Shown in pieces: positions 12,563 through 24,612 of a stretch of DNA of 64,000 nucleotides. The position numbers were made by a program, and so were the translations under genes. The DNA is taken from positions 81,684,409 to 81,748,408 of the forward strand of contig NC_071353.1 in the NCBI RefSeq assembly GCF_943734655.1. The letters are read 5' to 3'. Below the pieces are notes generated by a model. It did not search any database. It worked only from the letters and a program-made list of their open reading frames with translations, and had not been told where the DNA came from. Position 1 is the first letter of the stretch; each line of letters starts with the position of its first letter. Source of the stretch: Sabethes cyaneus (lineage: Eukaryota; Arthropoda; Insecta; Diptera; Culicidae).

Positions 12563-14147
12563 GACGTAGGACTACGTCTTTGTTTACTATACTGGGATTG
12601 GGCAGCACTTTGTGAAAACGAAAATAGAAGTGTAACGTTTGCATGAAAGATTTCAAATGCTAATAACTACTAAACTACTGAACGAAACAGAACAATTTAT
12701 ATGTTGTTGGATAGATAAAATGACCAGCAATTTTATGAAGGGGGATAGAGAGCAATTTTATGAAGAATGTAAGTGGGGGGCTCCCATACAAATAACACAC
12801 AAATTTCAACAAAATTCGAAAACTAATCTATCAAATGGAGCCAAATTTGGCAGATGGGGTTTTTGGAGGCATGGATTTATTTTATGATGGTTTGAGACCC
12901 CTCACCCCTGTGGTAGGAGGAAAAGGACTCTCATACAAATAAAATAGAAATTTTTGCGTATTTACCATATTTTTTGCTATGTAACAAGTGGTAAGCTGTG
13001 AAAGTAAACTAGTGAAACCTTCTCGGAGCAAAAGACGGTGAATCGACGTCGCTAACTTACGTGTCTGTTGCCATTCATGTCAAAAGAGAAGGACAATGGC
13101 TCGAATGGCTCATCATATTTGCGATGAACGTGCTTTGGCTTTAATGTTACAGTAGACTCTCGGAAAAGTTTACTCTCTGAAAAGTTGATTGTTCAGAAAA
13201 GTAAAGCGAATATCAGCTCTCATGCAACGCTCTAAAAAGTTAATTTTTGCCTTAACTTTTCTGAGAGTTTGAATTTATTGGTTGTCCAAGCGTTCGTCCA
13301 CACACGTGAGTTTACCTTCTATCTTTATTTCTCATTTTTCAGTTTATTGTCGCCTTTCCACAGTTTCATACAGAGTCGCGTCATAACTGGGATTAAATTA
13401 AACTTTCATACCGGACAGTCGCAATAGTTCAATACGAGCACATAGTTACTTCAGGATTATTGATAACATACTGGAAAAGCGCAAACTCAGATGAATTTTA
13501 AATGCAAAAGAAGGAACAGCAAGGAGCTAAAAATAAGCGTAGTCGTAGAAAAAACAAAAGTAATCTAGTGTAACCGATTATTTTAAACTTACTGAAAGGA
13601 ACTAAGTATTATTTCATAAAGAGCGTGCTACATATTTCTTTCCATTACAACTTCCAAATACATAAAATTGTGTATCCTATATCAAAGAATGCATTTTTCA
13701 CCTTTGTATTTATCATTTTCAATAATTTTTAGCACTACTCGGAAAAGTTAATAGTTCGGAAAAGTTAATCGACCCATTCCCCAATCGATTAACTTTTCCG
13801 AGAGTTCACTGTATTTGCAACCAATGATCCTTTTAAAGGCCACAAGCGAGAGTAAGTAAGATTATTGAAACATGTCAAGCTACGCATAATCATATTTAAT
13901 ACAATAATCTGTGGCCTGGTCATTTATTACTATTTCAACATTAATGTGCACACAAGTGATTTAAAAAAAACTCTGTCTCAATGGTTGCAGGCGTTGTACT
14001 TATGAACCCCCTTCCACGTATTTTCAAAACCGCCATTGCATTAAGAATTGAAGAATTGCATCTGAATATTTCGCTCTTCTCTTTTAAACATTCACTTAAA
14101 CAATGGCACTTAGTCTTTGATCTAATGATCTGACGTAGTCCTACGTC
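12563..14147. repeat. Segment bracketed by GACGTAGGACTACGTC palindromes
   Basis: The near-palindrome GACGTAGGACTACGTC occurs at 12135-12150 and 12563-12578, in opposite sense at 14132-14147, and as a variant at 63921-63936. The opposed pair at 12563 and 14147 could be the ends of a further element that contains the pogo-like MITE. The flanks give no clear duplication. Confidence 0.4.
13150..13811. mobile_element. pogo/Tigger-like MITE
   Basis: TIR CAGTAGACTCTCGGAAAAGT on the left and the complement of CAGTGAACTCTCGGAAAAGT on the right, flanked by TA at 13148-13149 and 13812-13813. The CAGT...CTCTCGG start is typical of pogo-group DNA transposons. The unit TCGGAAAAGTTAA is reiterated near both ends (13738, 13760, 13788). 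The interior has no ORF. Confidence 0.8.
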
Positions 14148-16981
14148 ACCCTTTCGTACAACCCTTAGGGCTGTATACCTTGTAGTTTTTGTTTATGTTT
14201 TGAACATGGAGAAGAAATGATGAATTCCTATTGTGACTTTCAATATAGCGCGACTTACAGCACTTGTACAATAAATAATTATCATAGCAGATAGTACATG
14301 CAAAGTAAATTTGCATCTGTATGATGTTATTTTCTCTTCTGCTATTCCATAAAAAATTAAAAATTGTGAAAAATTCCACGTGCCGCAAAAGGCAGATCGA
14401 AGCTCGCATATATACTGCATTTTCACAGGATATCTTTAAAAAACGATAGATGCATTCATGGTTTGAAATCACATTTATTTTCATAATGAAGGCTAAATCA
14501 GAATAGTGTTGCAAGTAATACCGTGCACAAGTTGATTTGCAAAACACCCCTATTTTTCGGTCTTTGATTCGTTAGTTGCTATTTTTTTTATAATCATAAT
14601 TTATAAGTACTAACCACTTTACAAGTTTTGACTACTTACACTTTGAAAGTTATGCCAAGCCAAAGTTCAAACGAATTGCAAGTATTCTCGGATGACGCTA
14701 GTTGTAACTAATTGAGATTTAAAAGAGCAATATGCCTTCCACCACTAAAAATATTACGCATCATCATGTCCAATCATGTACAATATCAAGTCCAATTCAT
14801 TAGCTTTTGATGACAAAAATTTTACTTTCTTCCTGAGTTATGGCCAATCGTGACGATATCGTGAAATGTTTGTCATCGGATAAAAAACGTAATTTTTAAG
14901 AATTAGAACATAGATTTTCCGACATTTCTTTGAAATTTTCTACCGCCGAGAAAGATTTTGTAGAATTTTTTTCCAGAAAGTATTTTTTGTGGATAACTAA
15001 GAAATATAACTAATATTTTCATAAAATAGGATTTTCTCAGCGATGCTTAGTTCCTGAGAAATGATTATTTGAGATAAATAAATGTTTTTAAAAATTGCCT
15101 TTTCCGGCTTTAGAATAACAAAAAACACTATCGTAAAGTTTTTTCACTAAAAAAATAATGAATTTGAAAATAAGAAAACAATATTTTTTAAAAATTCTTT
15201 GAATTAGATCTTGGGTTTCTCCACTTTTCTTTACCACTGCCGTGGAAAATTTTGTGGAAACTGGTATTTTTCCTAGATTGCTAAGAAAATTTTCTTGTAT
15301 CTTTACAAAAAATCTTTGTTCTACGATTTAAGAGTTATGAATTTTTCAAATAAGCGATGTCCGAGAAAATCGGAAAATTTTCCTTAGAGCTTTGAGGGAA
15401 AACTGGAGATCTCGATTTTTTCAATACTGTTTTTTTTTTTTCAATAAGCCCATAAACTACATATGCCCGAATGCCAAATGTCATACAATTCTGAGGCACT
15501 GCACCAAACCGAAGATTTGTGCGAAAATAATTGGTGCTGTGGCGTGAGCAGAGATCTGTTCACTTTACTTTCGGGACGTTAGTTTAGTCGACGGGATTGT
15601 TGTATCATATCACATGGCGTTTTACTTTCGGCAACCAATCTTGCGGTTTGGCAAGTGTTGAAGTCGCTTATGCGATTTATTTTTCCGCAATTCGTAATTT
15701 ACGTGAACTTAATACTTAGCAGCGCACTAGAGCGAGAAAAAAGACTAAGCAAAATATTCAATGAGAGTGCGTTTTTATTAATGGTTTTGAATACTCAGCT
15801 GTAGTGACGTCATATCAGGTACGTATAATCATCGGTATAATCATCATATCGGTTTTACACACAATGGTGTATACAGAAAACTACGTTATAGCGTTATTTA
15901 AGAAGTATTTAAGATATAAGTATGTAAGCATATTTCAAAATGCGATTTTTCGCACAAACAATTGGCCGTATGAATAAAAAAGTTAGAGCATACCCTCCCA
16001 TAAGATTTACACGGGAAAAGCAAAGCAAACTGTTTTATTTATACGGCCTAATGTTTGCTGCTAGCGCTGCTTCGACGCACTATGGATCCTCTCCATACAA
16101 AAGCTGGACAAAAACAAGTTGTCTGAAAATACTAAAAATGCCACTTAGTTGGAATTTTATGTACCTAAATCTGATTTTTGCATTTAAAATGTTCTAAAAT
16201 TAACGTCTAAGGTTGATTAAAATTTTTATTAATACTGTAACTCATATAGGGCGAAGTCCTGTATGACCGGACAGGCCTCTATGCCTATGATTGATGTGTT
16301 TAAATAAACATGGAACTCAGAAAACTGCTGGAAGGAATATGTAAATTTACAAAGCTAACTGTAATATTTATTTTTCTAAGTATCGGCTAAATGAGGTACA
16401 CTCAAGTCACTTTACACGCGAATGATGCGTTCCACGTACATCGAAACAGCGTAAATTCCGAAATTCGCGTTAAAGTACCGCGTAAATTTCAAAACCACGA
16501 AAAGCCACGTAAATTCTGAAATTTGCGTAAAAAGCGATTTCAGTGTATTTTAATTTTAGGTAAAAATACTAAAATGGGCCATTCTGTTAGTATTGAATAC
16601 CATAGCAATAACAAAATGAAATATTAATTATTTTTTCTCATAATACTAAAAGGAGATATTCATTTAGCATTAAATATCATCTGAATAACTTAACGAGATA
16701 TTTCATTTTTTTCTTAAAATGTCAAAATTAGATATAGATTTAGTATTGAATAGCATAGTAATACCAAACTGAGATATTCGATTGACGTCCCGTGTGCAAA
16801 AACATTTGATATTATTTAGGTATTGCAATAGCAAAATCAGTTATTATTTAAGTGTTTATAGAACATTTTTCAGCTATTATTTGAGCTATTTTACCTCTTA
16901 TATCAACCTCGTAAATACCAAATTTAGATATGCAGTTATTCACCCAAAAAATATCTGATTCAGGTATTCTTCAGTAATTTT
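14148..16981. other. Unassigned AT-rich interior of the 11805-16993 element
   Basis: No gene recognised. Short ORFs at 14146-14547 (minus) and 15940-16197 (plus) lack any domain. A local repeat of CGTAAATTC/GAAATTCGCG words lies at about 16447-16540. Confidence 0.6.
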
Positions 16982-17169
16982 CTCCTGCTCGGGTAATTTG
17001 AGTAAGTGCAAGTAAAAGTAAGTTGTAAGAGGAAATATTACTCTTTAACATATACATTGCGTGGTAAAGGTCTAGTTTATAGGTTTTTGAACTATGCATA
17101 ATTTCCTGTAATGGCATTCTATTTGACTCAATAAAGTTTTCTTGAATAAATTTCATCAATTTTTATTAA

Positions 17170-18072
17170 CCTTCGGTTACTCACGCTGTGGTATTTCGTA
17201 CAACACGTGTAGGTTTTAAAATGCCAAATTGTTATAAAGTTACAAATCGATGTTTTACTAACATATATTCTTCAATAAAGTTGTTATGAGCAAAATGCCA
17301 TAATTTTTTTTATTTAGAGTGGTTTTAACACAAAGGGCCATTCACCAAAATGCCATAATTATTTAATGCATTAATACTTTAAATTGTTGGCAAAATAGAT
17401 CTGCAAAAACTGACATCACAGAAACAAAGCTGATTAGTATGTGAGGTGTACCGCAATTGGCCCCAACTGAAATTTTCTCTCATTTCTTCATATGAAAAAA
17501 TGGTGTATGTATGCAGCAAAACTATCAGCAAATGTAAAATGTTTTAAATGTATCCGTCTGTAGATAGTCGGGTAATTCGGGGTCAAAATTAGGGTATTTT
17601 TTATAATCAAAGTTCTACAGTTACTAAACAAGCAAAGTTATGTATTTTTACTATTTGTACAACATGGAAAAGTCATACAACAATTACAAAACGAGCTAAA
17701 ATGGAAAAACTGATTTTACAAACTCATATAAAATAAATTAGATTTTTCTATCTTCGCTGAAGAGACAGAAGGTTACTGTCTTCAGCAAAGTTTCTGGTAA
17801 TAATATGCTCTTAAACTTTACAGAACACATCAATGTGTTTTATCTTAACTGAAGAAAAACATTTTTTTTATTTCACTTTCAGGGGGATTAATCAAAATTT
17901 AAATTCAACCAGACGATAGAGCTTGCAATTTTAAGAAACTCTTCCAAAGGTGCGATAAACCTAAAACCTAGTTTTCCTAGTCAAAACTCTAATGCGCACG
18001 TTTTTTTTTGGTTTAGGGCTATTGTCTCGCGCTAGCAACCGTGTTACAAGAGTTGGCGCGAGTGTTCAAGGG
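17170..18072. mobile_element. TTAA MITE M1 in HINE-B1
   Basis: Flanked by TTAA at 17166-17169 and 18073-18076. Ends are imperfect inverted repeats: CCTTCGGTTACTCACGC and the complement of CCCTTGAACACTCGCGC. The same unit sits at the same position in every HINE-B copy that covers the site (19925, 29023, 31106, 56600 and 58544; partial at 50114). TTAA target and CCC/CCT ends suggest a piggyBac-type or Kolobok-type non-autonomous element. Confidence 0.7.
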
Positions 18073-18756
18073 TTAATATCTTTTGACCTGCAAAACCAAT
18101 TCTTCTGAAATTTTGCCTCTAATTTGATGCCAAACTAATTTAAACTAGATAAATTATCTAAGATGAAATCGTCAAAAATAATTGTAAATTTTAATGTGTT
18201 GTATACGATTGCTCATAACTTTTGAATTAAACGTCCAATAAAAAAACAAATCAATAGTGATCTATTAGGCTATATTACCTTTCAAATGAGAATAATAGCG
18301 CATAAATCGGTTCAGCCAACTCTGAGAAACAGGCGATCATTTGTACCTAGTCAAAACAGGTTTTTTAAGGCTAACTTTTAAACTGCTTGTCCGTTTTCAA
18401 TAAAACTTGGTAAAAAGTTTAGCAATAGCAAGAGCTTTTGTTTGGTACTAAGATCGTTAAAATTGGTTGCGTAGTTCCGGAGAAACGCGTGTCACGTAGT
18501 TTTCACATTTTTGCTTATAACTTTTAAACGAAACGTCGGACCGCAAAGCAATTCAATAGTGATATACTAGGCAATAATACCTTTCAAACAAAAGTAAAAG
18601 CGGTCAAATCGGTGCAGCCACCTTCGAAAAACAGGCGATAGAAAATTGGCTGCACACACACACAGACATTGCTCAGTTCGTCGAGCTCTATCGATTGGTA
18701 TTGGCCCTCCGGGCCTCGGATCAATTTCGTGTTTTCGACCAATTTCTAAACCTTTG

Positions 18757-18810
18757 TTATATAGTATAACAAAGGTAATTATATAGTATAACAAAGGTAA
18801 TAACAAAGGT
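18757..18810 (-). repeat. Triplicated HINE-B 5' terminus
   Basis: TATATAGTATAACAAAGGTAAT occurs twice in tandem and is followed by a third, shorter TAACAAAGGTAAA. Normal copies have a single terminus. The repetition of the end itself suggests slippage or repeated end use. Confidence 0.8.
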
Positions 18811-19166
18811 AAAAATGATAGCATTGTTACGTTAAAATGTTACCTGTAGGTTATGTAACGTTTGTAATGTAACAAACTTAATGTTATTATTACATAACCT
18901 ACAGGTAACATTTTAACGTAACAATGCTACCATTTTTTTATTTAAATGTTACGTCAAATTTTGATAACTTTGTTACATTACAATGTTGCTTCTGTGTTAC
19001 ATAACAGCAATCAGCAACATTGTGTTACATTCAGTGTTGACCGGGCTATTCCTCGGGTGCGTAAACATTTCTTAGCGTCACCCAGTTAATTTATTTTATG
19101 AACACTTTCTTTAATTTCAAAGATATTCGTATGGTTTGGAAAATTCATCACATAGATCACATTTTT

Positions 19167-20778
19167 ACCTTTGTTATACTATATAACAAAGGTTTAGAAA
19201 TTGGTCGAAAAGCGCGAAATAGAACCAAGGCCCGGAGGGCCAAGTGTCATATACCAATCGATAGGGTTCGACGAATTGAGCAATGTCTGTATGTGTGTGT
19301 GTGTGTGTATGTATGTGTATGCAGCTCATTTTCTATCGCCTATTTCTCGAAGATGGCTGAACCGATTCATCCGCTATTACTTTTGTTTGGAAGATATTTA
19401 TGCGTAGTATATCACCATTCAGTTGTTTCGTGGTACGACGTTTCGTTTAAAAGTTATAGGCAAAAATGTGAAAACTACGTGACGCGTTTTTTTCCGGAAA
19501 TACACAACCAATTTTAATGATCTTAGTACCAAATGAAAGCTCTTGCTATCACTAAACTTTCTACCAAGTTTCATCGAAAACAAATATGCAGTTTAAAAGT
19601 TACGCTTAAAAAACCAGTTTTGACAAGGTCCAAATGATCGCCTGTTTCTCAGAGATGGCTAAACCGATTTATGCGTTATCAGTTTCATTGGCAAGGTAAT
19701 ATAGCCGGATAGATCACTATTGAATTGTTTTTTGATTGGATGTTTAGTTTGAAAGTTATGAGCAGCCGTATACACCACACCAAAATTAACTATAAATTAT
19801 AATGATTTTAACCACGTTAATCTGCCTAATTTCAGTTATTTTAATGTCAAACGAAAGGTTTTAACACTACGAATATATATGCAAAATTTCATAAGAATTG
19901 GTTTTTCCGGTCAAAAGATATTAACCCTCGAAGACTCGCGCTAACTTTTGTAGCAAAGTTACTCCTCCGCACAATAGCCCAAAACCAAAGAAAACGTGCG
20001 CACTAGAGTTTTGAATGGTAAAACTTGGTTTTAAGTTTATCAAACCTTTGGAAGAGTTTTTTGAAATTGAATGTTCTATCGTCTGGTAGAATTTAAATTT
20101 CCCTAAAAGTAAAATAAAAAAATTATTTTTCTTCAGTTTCAATATAACACATTGATGTGTTCTGCAAAGTTTTAGAGCATACTATTTCAAGAAATTTTGC
20201 TGAAGACAGTAACCTTCTATCTCTTCAGCGAAGATAGAGAAATCTTATTTATTGTAAATGCACTTGTAAAATCAGTTTTTCTATTTCAGCTCTTTTTAAA
20301 ATTGTTGAATGACTTTTTCATGAACTATAACAATTTAAACATTAATGCATCGAATTATTCTGACATTTTGCTCATAACAAGTTTATTGAAAAACATGCGG
20401 TAGTTAAACAATGATATGTAACTATATAAAAATATGGCATGCAAAAACCTGCACATCTTGTACAAAATACAACAGCGTGAGTAACCGAGGGTTAATAAAA
20501 ATTGATGGTAATAAAAATTGATGATGTATATTGATAAATTAGTAACAACTTACCCAGCAATTTCATGAGAAAAGGAACTATCAAAATTTATAAGTGCTTT
20601 CATTTTGATCAAATTTTGTGAACTTATTCAATTTCCAAAAATTTTATGTAAACCAACGCACAATGCAACGTTAACCAATAGATGAATTATTTTCCGAAGA
20701 CGTGTCGATTTCTATCTCAAATAGCAAGTAAGACCGTATAACAAAGGTTCCTTTCACCACTAGGTGGATTAAATCAGG
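19167..20778 (+). mobile_element. HINE-B copy B2
   Basis: Starts ACCTTTGTTATACTATATAA after TTTTT and ends CACTAGGTGGATTAAATCAGG before TTTTT. Contains the GGCCCGGAGGGCCAAG block and a short TG tract. Three spaced modules follow (GAAGATGGCTGAACCGATTC at about 19351, a weaker one near 19495, GAGATGGCTAAACCGATTTA at about 19652), then M1 (19925-20491). A 139-codon ORF at 19098-19517 is chance reading of repeat sequence. Confidence 0.75.
19925..20491. mobile_element. TTAA MITE M1 in HINE-B2, internally deleted
   Basis: TTAA at 19921-19924 and 20492-20495. Ends CCCTCGAAGACTCGCG and CGTGAGTAACCGAGG. At 567 bp it is about 335 bp shorter than the copy at 17170-18072. Confidence 0.7.
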
Positions 20779-20783
20779 TTTTT

Positions 20784-21499
20784 CAGTCCTGAATGAAACT
20801 TTCACATTGATGCGATATTGACATGCATTGGAAACAGGACTCATTCCGTTCTTGTTTAGTTCGATGCCTGATAGTTCAACAAAGATGTGTTTAATGATCT
20901 TCATAATACATAGTTATAGCTTGCTTTTGTGTTGAACTATCAATAGTGATAGTAAATAAAACAATTAGAAACCGTTCAATTGGGCAACATGAGCAAAATA
21001 TATTTTTCTGGCTTGTTGGTTTCCGAAAACGAAGCGATGCTGTACTTTTCTTTATCTATGTTCCATTCGAATGACAGAAATAGCGATTGTTTCATCAGTG
21101 TTCCTTTATTCCGTCACTGTAAATTGTACGTACATACAAGCACACGTACATACATAACAAATACACACATACATGCAAGCACACATACATACTCCTGAAG
21201 TATTTAAGTTTAAATATAGTTTATTTTCGTTTAATAGGTCTAAGCAGCCCTACATGCCAAATTTGAATCCATTTAATTAGTTCTCGAGTTAGGCAGAAAT
21301 TTGTGTTTCATTTGTATGGGCCCCCCAGAGAGAGGAAGGGTTTTGAACCATCATAATAACCTTTCTCGACCCCAAAAACCCCTGGAAAAAACTTTCACGC
21401 CGATCGGTTCAGTAGTTTTGAGTCTATAAGGAACATACATACAGACAGACAGAAGAAGATAGAATTAGCAAGAACTTTCATTTGGTACTAACAGCGACG
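20784..21499 (+). other. Stretch without a gene: dispersed repeat and ACAT-rich tract
   Basis: Contains a diffuse ACAT/ACAC-rich tract (about 21130-21195). A dispersed-repeat segment follows at 21203-21470, with the phrases CATTTGTATGGGCCCCC and GATCGGTTCAGTAGTTTTGA and a terminal CATACAGACAGACAG. The phrase 'cggttcagtagtttt...' is common in mosquito intergenic repeats. Nothing coding. Confidence 0.5.
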
Positions 21500-22854
21500 T
21501 TAACCCTAGAGCGGTCGCGTTAAAAAAAGTTACGTAAGCGGTCGCGTCGTGTACTGAGTACACGGCGAATAATACTGCCTATATCTCAGGACTGACATGA
21601 GATAAAAGGTTGCGGTTTTCGACAAAGTTGTTTATATATTTAAGACGCATCTGGAAACGAGCAATAAAGTTTGAGACCTGATCCGCTATCCGATGGCGCA
21701 AATGGCGACCAAAACAAATGATTCTAGAATCTCGATGCTAGATTCTCTAATATCTCAGGACTGAGAAGAGATAGAAGGTTGCTGTCTTTGGCAAAGTTGT
21801 TTATCTGGACGAGATCAATCTGACTGCGTACAATAAAATTCAGAACTGATACAATAGATGGCGCTTATAACGAGCATATTGATTTTTTTGGAATATCTCA
21901 GAGTCGTGACGAGATAGAATGTTATTGTGTTCTACAAAGTTATTTGTTCGAACAAGACACATTTGGTAAGGCATAACAAAGTTTGAAACTGTCTCACTAG
22001 GTGGCGCACGTGGTCAAATTATAATCTTATAATGATATCCCATGACCATGATACGATAGAAGGTTGCGGTTTTTGACAAAGTTGTGTGTCTAGACAAGAC
22101 GAATTCGAAAATGAACGGTCAAATTCGGAACTGTCCCGCTAGATGTCGCAGTTGGTAAAATCATGTTTCTTTTTGCGATATCTCAGCTTATGTCGAATAA
22201 ACGGTAAAATGGCTTATCTGGTCTGGAAGAGAACACCAAAATGTTTGCAAATAGTATTCTTTTGGCGTTTTTCCCAAAACAGAGTTTGTGAATCATCGAC
22301 AATGTTGACAAACTGAATAATGCACATATCTCACCTAGAGATACATGATACTTATTCAGCTTACCCAAGTAGCACACTTACGATACTTTTATTTATATCA
22401 ATTTATTAATGACTCACATTAGTTGTATAACAATGTAGTTGTTGTAGTTGTACAGTTTAATAATGAGTATGTTATTAGGGAAGTTTGCTATGGTATGTTG
22501 AGGTAATGCTTTAAACATTAGAATGTTAGAATTATATTGACACTTACCATAAAACAATACAAAACGAGCATTTGTTTGATTTATTTCCTGCTATGATAAT
22601 GAGAATGAAAAATGTGCATTAGATTCTTAACAATCCCGTAATATTCTTATTATGGTTACTTACATCATACAGGAAATAACACACACAATACAAGAAAAGA
22701 GTAAAGAATTCGAGCCCAATGAAAAAAATAAGCTGTATACAAATGAGTATCAAGAGAGTGCACTTCAGTCGTGTTGTCGCGTTAGCAAAACAAATAGCTT
22801 TGGTTCTATCATCACGCACACGTTAATAATTGCAAGCATCAACGTTGCCATTAA

Positions 22855-23045
22855 GCCTGCCCGTCAAATTTGCTCCGGGCTACGATGCTGGCCCAACAAG
22901 CCAGTCGTCGTATGTTCGAGTCTCGACTGGGTGGTGCCGCTACAGAGTTAATAGCATCTTTGCACTAGCCCAGTGATTTTCCTGCCGGCATAACCGGCAG
23001 CGAAGTCTATCGATAAAGAAGGGTCAAGTTCTGAAGGACGTTTAT
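22855..23045 (+). mobile_element. tRNA-derived SINE
   Basis: A B-box-like GTTCGAGTCTC lies at 22914-22924, downstream of an A-box-like region around GCTGGCCCAACAAGCC. The 3' part CGAAGTCTATCGATAAAGAA and GGTCAAGTTCTGAAGG is the body of a SINE type common in mosquito genomes (from memory). It would be transcribed by RNA polymerase III. It is not a functional tRNA gene: no acceptor stem closes around it. A minus-strand fragment of the same family lies at 46360-46410. Confidence 0.65.
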
Positions 23046-24132
23046 ACCCATGCATGGTTTTGCTTTGCTAATAAATCTAGATTTCACCAGATTTTTTTAT
23101 TGCATGCCAGACAAAGTTCAAAATCTTCCAGATATTTGGTAATGTCCCCGATTTTTGCCAGATTTCTGTTTCTCCGTTCTGCAAAGGAGTCATCACTCCT
23201 AATTTCAGACATTTTATATCTACGTTGAACACAACTGGCAAGACGTTTCCCGACATTTATTCGTGTTTACCAGATTTTCGAATAAACCTATTAGCGACCC
23301 TGGGAAGAATAGGGACTCAAACACTCTAAAATATGTTTGAAGAATGTGATGGAAACGCAGCACGGGTTTCCAGGAATCTTTTCCTTGTGATATTTCTAAA
23401 TAGACGATGTAGACGACGAAATTGCTTCGTCAAATGCATTTTGATCAGTCTGTGCTCTTCAGCTTGTCTTTTGATAAAAGTTGAAGCAATACGTATCAAT
23501 TGCTTCTGTCAGGAAACCATAAAAATAGCTGTTGATTGGCTGGAATTAACAACGCAATCAATAATAAAAAGGACAACGATGCGTTATCAGCAGTGTTCTA
23601 TGTCATCATGGTTCCGCAATATTCCGAAAATAATTTGATTTTCACATCATCTCCACCTACTACTGACTTAATTCCGAATTTTATTTACCATCATCGGAAG
23701 TATCTTGACCTGATAAACAACTTTGTCGAAAACATCAACCTTCTATCTCGTCATGGTTCGGAAATATCGCCAAATGAAGTAAATTTCACCATATACTCCA
23801 TCTAGCGGACTACTTCCAAACTTCAGAGTTCGTTACCAAATGCGTCTTGGCTTTACAAACAACTTTGTAGTAAATAGCAACCTTCTAGCTCATCACGGTT
23901 CTAAAATATTCCAAAATGAATTTAATTTCTTCATTATTAGCGCCATCTAGCGAATCAGTTCCGAACTTTGTTGTATATCACCGGATGTGTCTTAGCTAGA
24001 TAAGCAACTTTGTCGAAGGTCGCAGCCTTCTATCTCTTCACAAACTTGAGCTATTGCCCGCCGTGTACTCGGTACACGACGCGACCGCTTGTGTAACTTT
24101 TTTCATTTCAAAAAAGTTACGTTAGTGGTCGC

Positions 24133-24612
24133 TAGGGTTGCCAAGTCTGAAAATTAAATGCTGGGGGGGGGGATTGTGGTAGCATATATTATTAGAGGAT
24201 TTGCCTGGAATGTGCAATGTGCGTTGATGACACAGTTTCCCTGTAAATGGGATGATCAGTTAGTTATGGAGATAGCGAACGGTAGGACACCACAGTCGAA
24301 ACCACAACGAACATTGAATGGAATATTGAACATAGCTAGTTTCAGAGTGACAACTACTTGCTTTTGGTGCTAGTGCACAATTTAATGTATATTACCGCCA
24401 GAAGCATATTTTCACTGCAAAACTGGCTATCTTGAATGATCCACTGTTCAGGATTGCTAATAAATTTATAAGAAAATTTAACAAATCAGCCAAAAAGTAC
24501 AAATCCGGCTTATATGTCGGAAAACCGGCCTTTATGCAGGATTGACCGGCCACCGGCTTTGCAGGTGAAAAACCGGTCGGGCCCGCCAAAAACCGGCCAC
24601 TTGGCAACCCTA
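24133..24612. mobile_element. hAT-type MITE with 8-bp TSD
   Basis: Perfect 14-bp TIR TAGGGTTGCCAAGT and its complement, flanked by the 8-bp duplication GTGGTCGC (24125-24132, 24613-24620). The 8-bp TSD and the TAGGGTTGCCA start are hallmarks of hAT elements. It sits inside the right end of the 21504-24836 element, so it is younger. Confidence 0.88.

Larger units (their letters stand above)
11805..16993. mobile_element. TA-flanked element with CCCGAGCAGGAG ends
   Basis: Perfect 12-bp inverted ends CCCGAGCAGGAG (11805-11816) and CTCCTGCTCGGG (16982-16993), each next to TA (11803-11804, 16994-16995). The empty site in other HINE-B copies reads GTTAATAATTTGAGTAAG (about 56420), so precise insertion at one TA is shown. 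Flank-proximal DNA on both sides is rich in degenerate phrases such as GAGATATTCATT and ATATCTAAATTTG. The body also holds a pogo-like MITE (13150-13811), palindromic GACGTAGGACTACGTC motifs and about 2.8 kb of unassigned AT-rich DNA. No transposase seen. Confidence 0.75.
11601..18810 (-). mobile_element. HINE-B copy B1, carrying a 5.2-kb TA element
   Basis: The 3' end is on the left (CCCGATTTAATCCACC at 11601, subterminal ACCTTTGTTATAC). The 5' end is on the right (AACAAAGGT at 18810 before an A run). Blocks 11601-11804 and 16994-18810 are HINE-B; 11805-16993 is an insertion. It contains MITE M1 (17170-18072), the module phrases CGGTTCAGCCAACTCTGAGA and GGTGCAGCCACCTTCGAAAA, a short CA tract and the block GGCCCTCCGGGCCTCGG. 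The 5' end is locally triplicated. No coding content. Confidence 0.75.
11399..19045. mobile_element. GTTAC-rich MITE copy T3, split by HINE-B copy B1
   Basis: Left half 11399-11600 (CCCGGTCAACACTGAAAGTA) and right half 18811-19045 (ending CAGTGTTGACCGGG) form one element with inverted ends. The internal sequence jumps from AAATGAAAA at 11600 to AAAAATGATAGCATTG at 18811. The uninterrupted version is in T2 at about 11078-11098 (AAATGAAAAAATGGTAGCAT). The target duplication of T3 is not clear. Confidence 0.7.

Noticed and set aside
22855..23045. Possible tRNA gene
   Set aside because: There is a B-box-like motif but no closing acceptor stem, and the 3' body is SINE-like.
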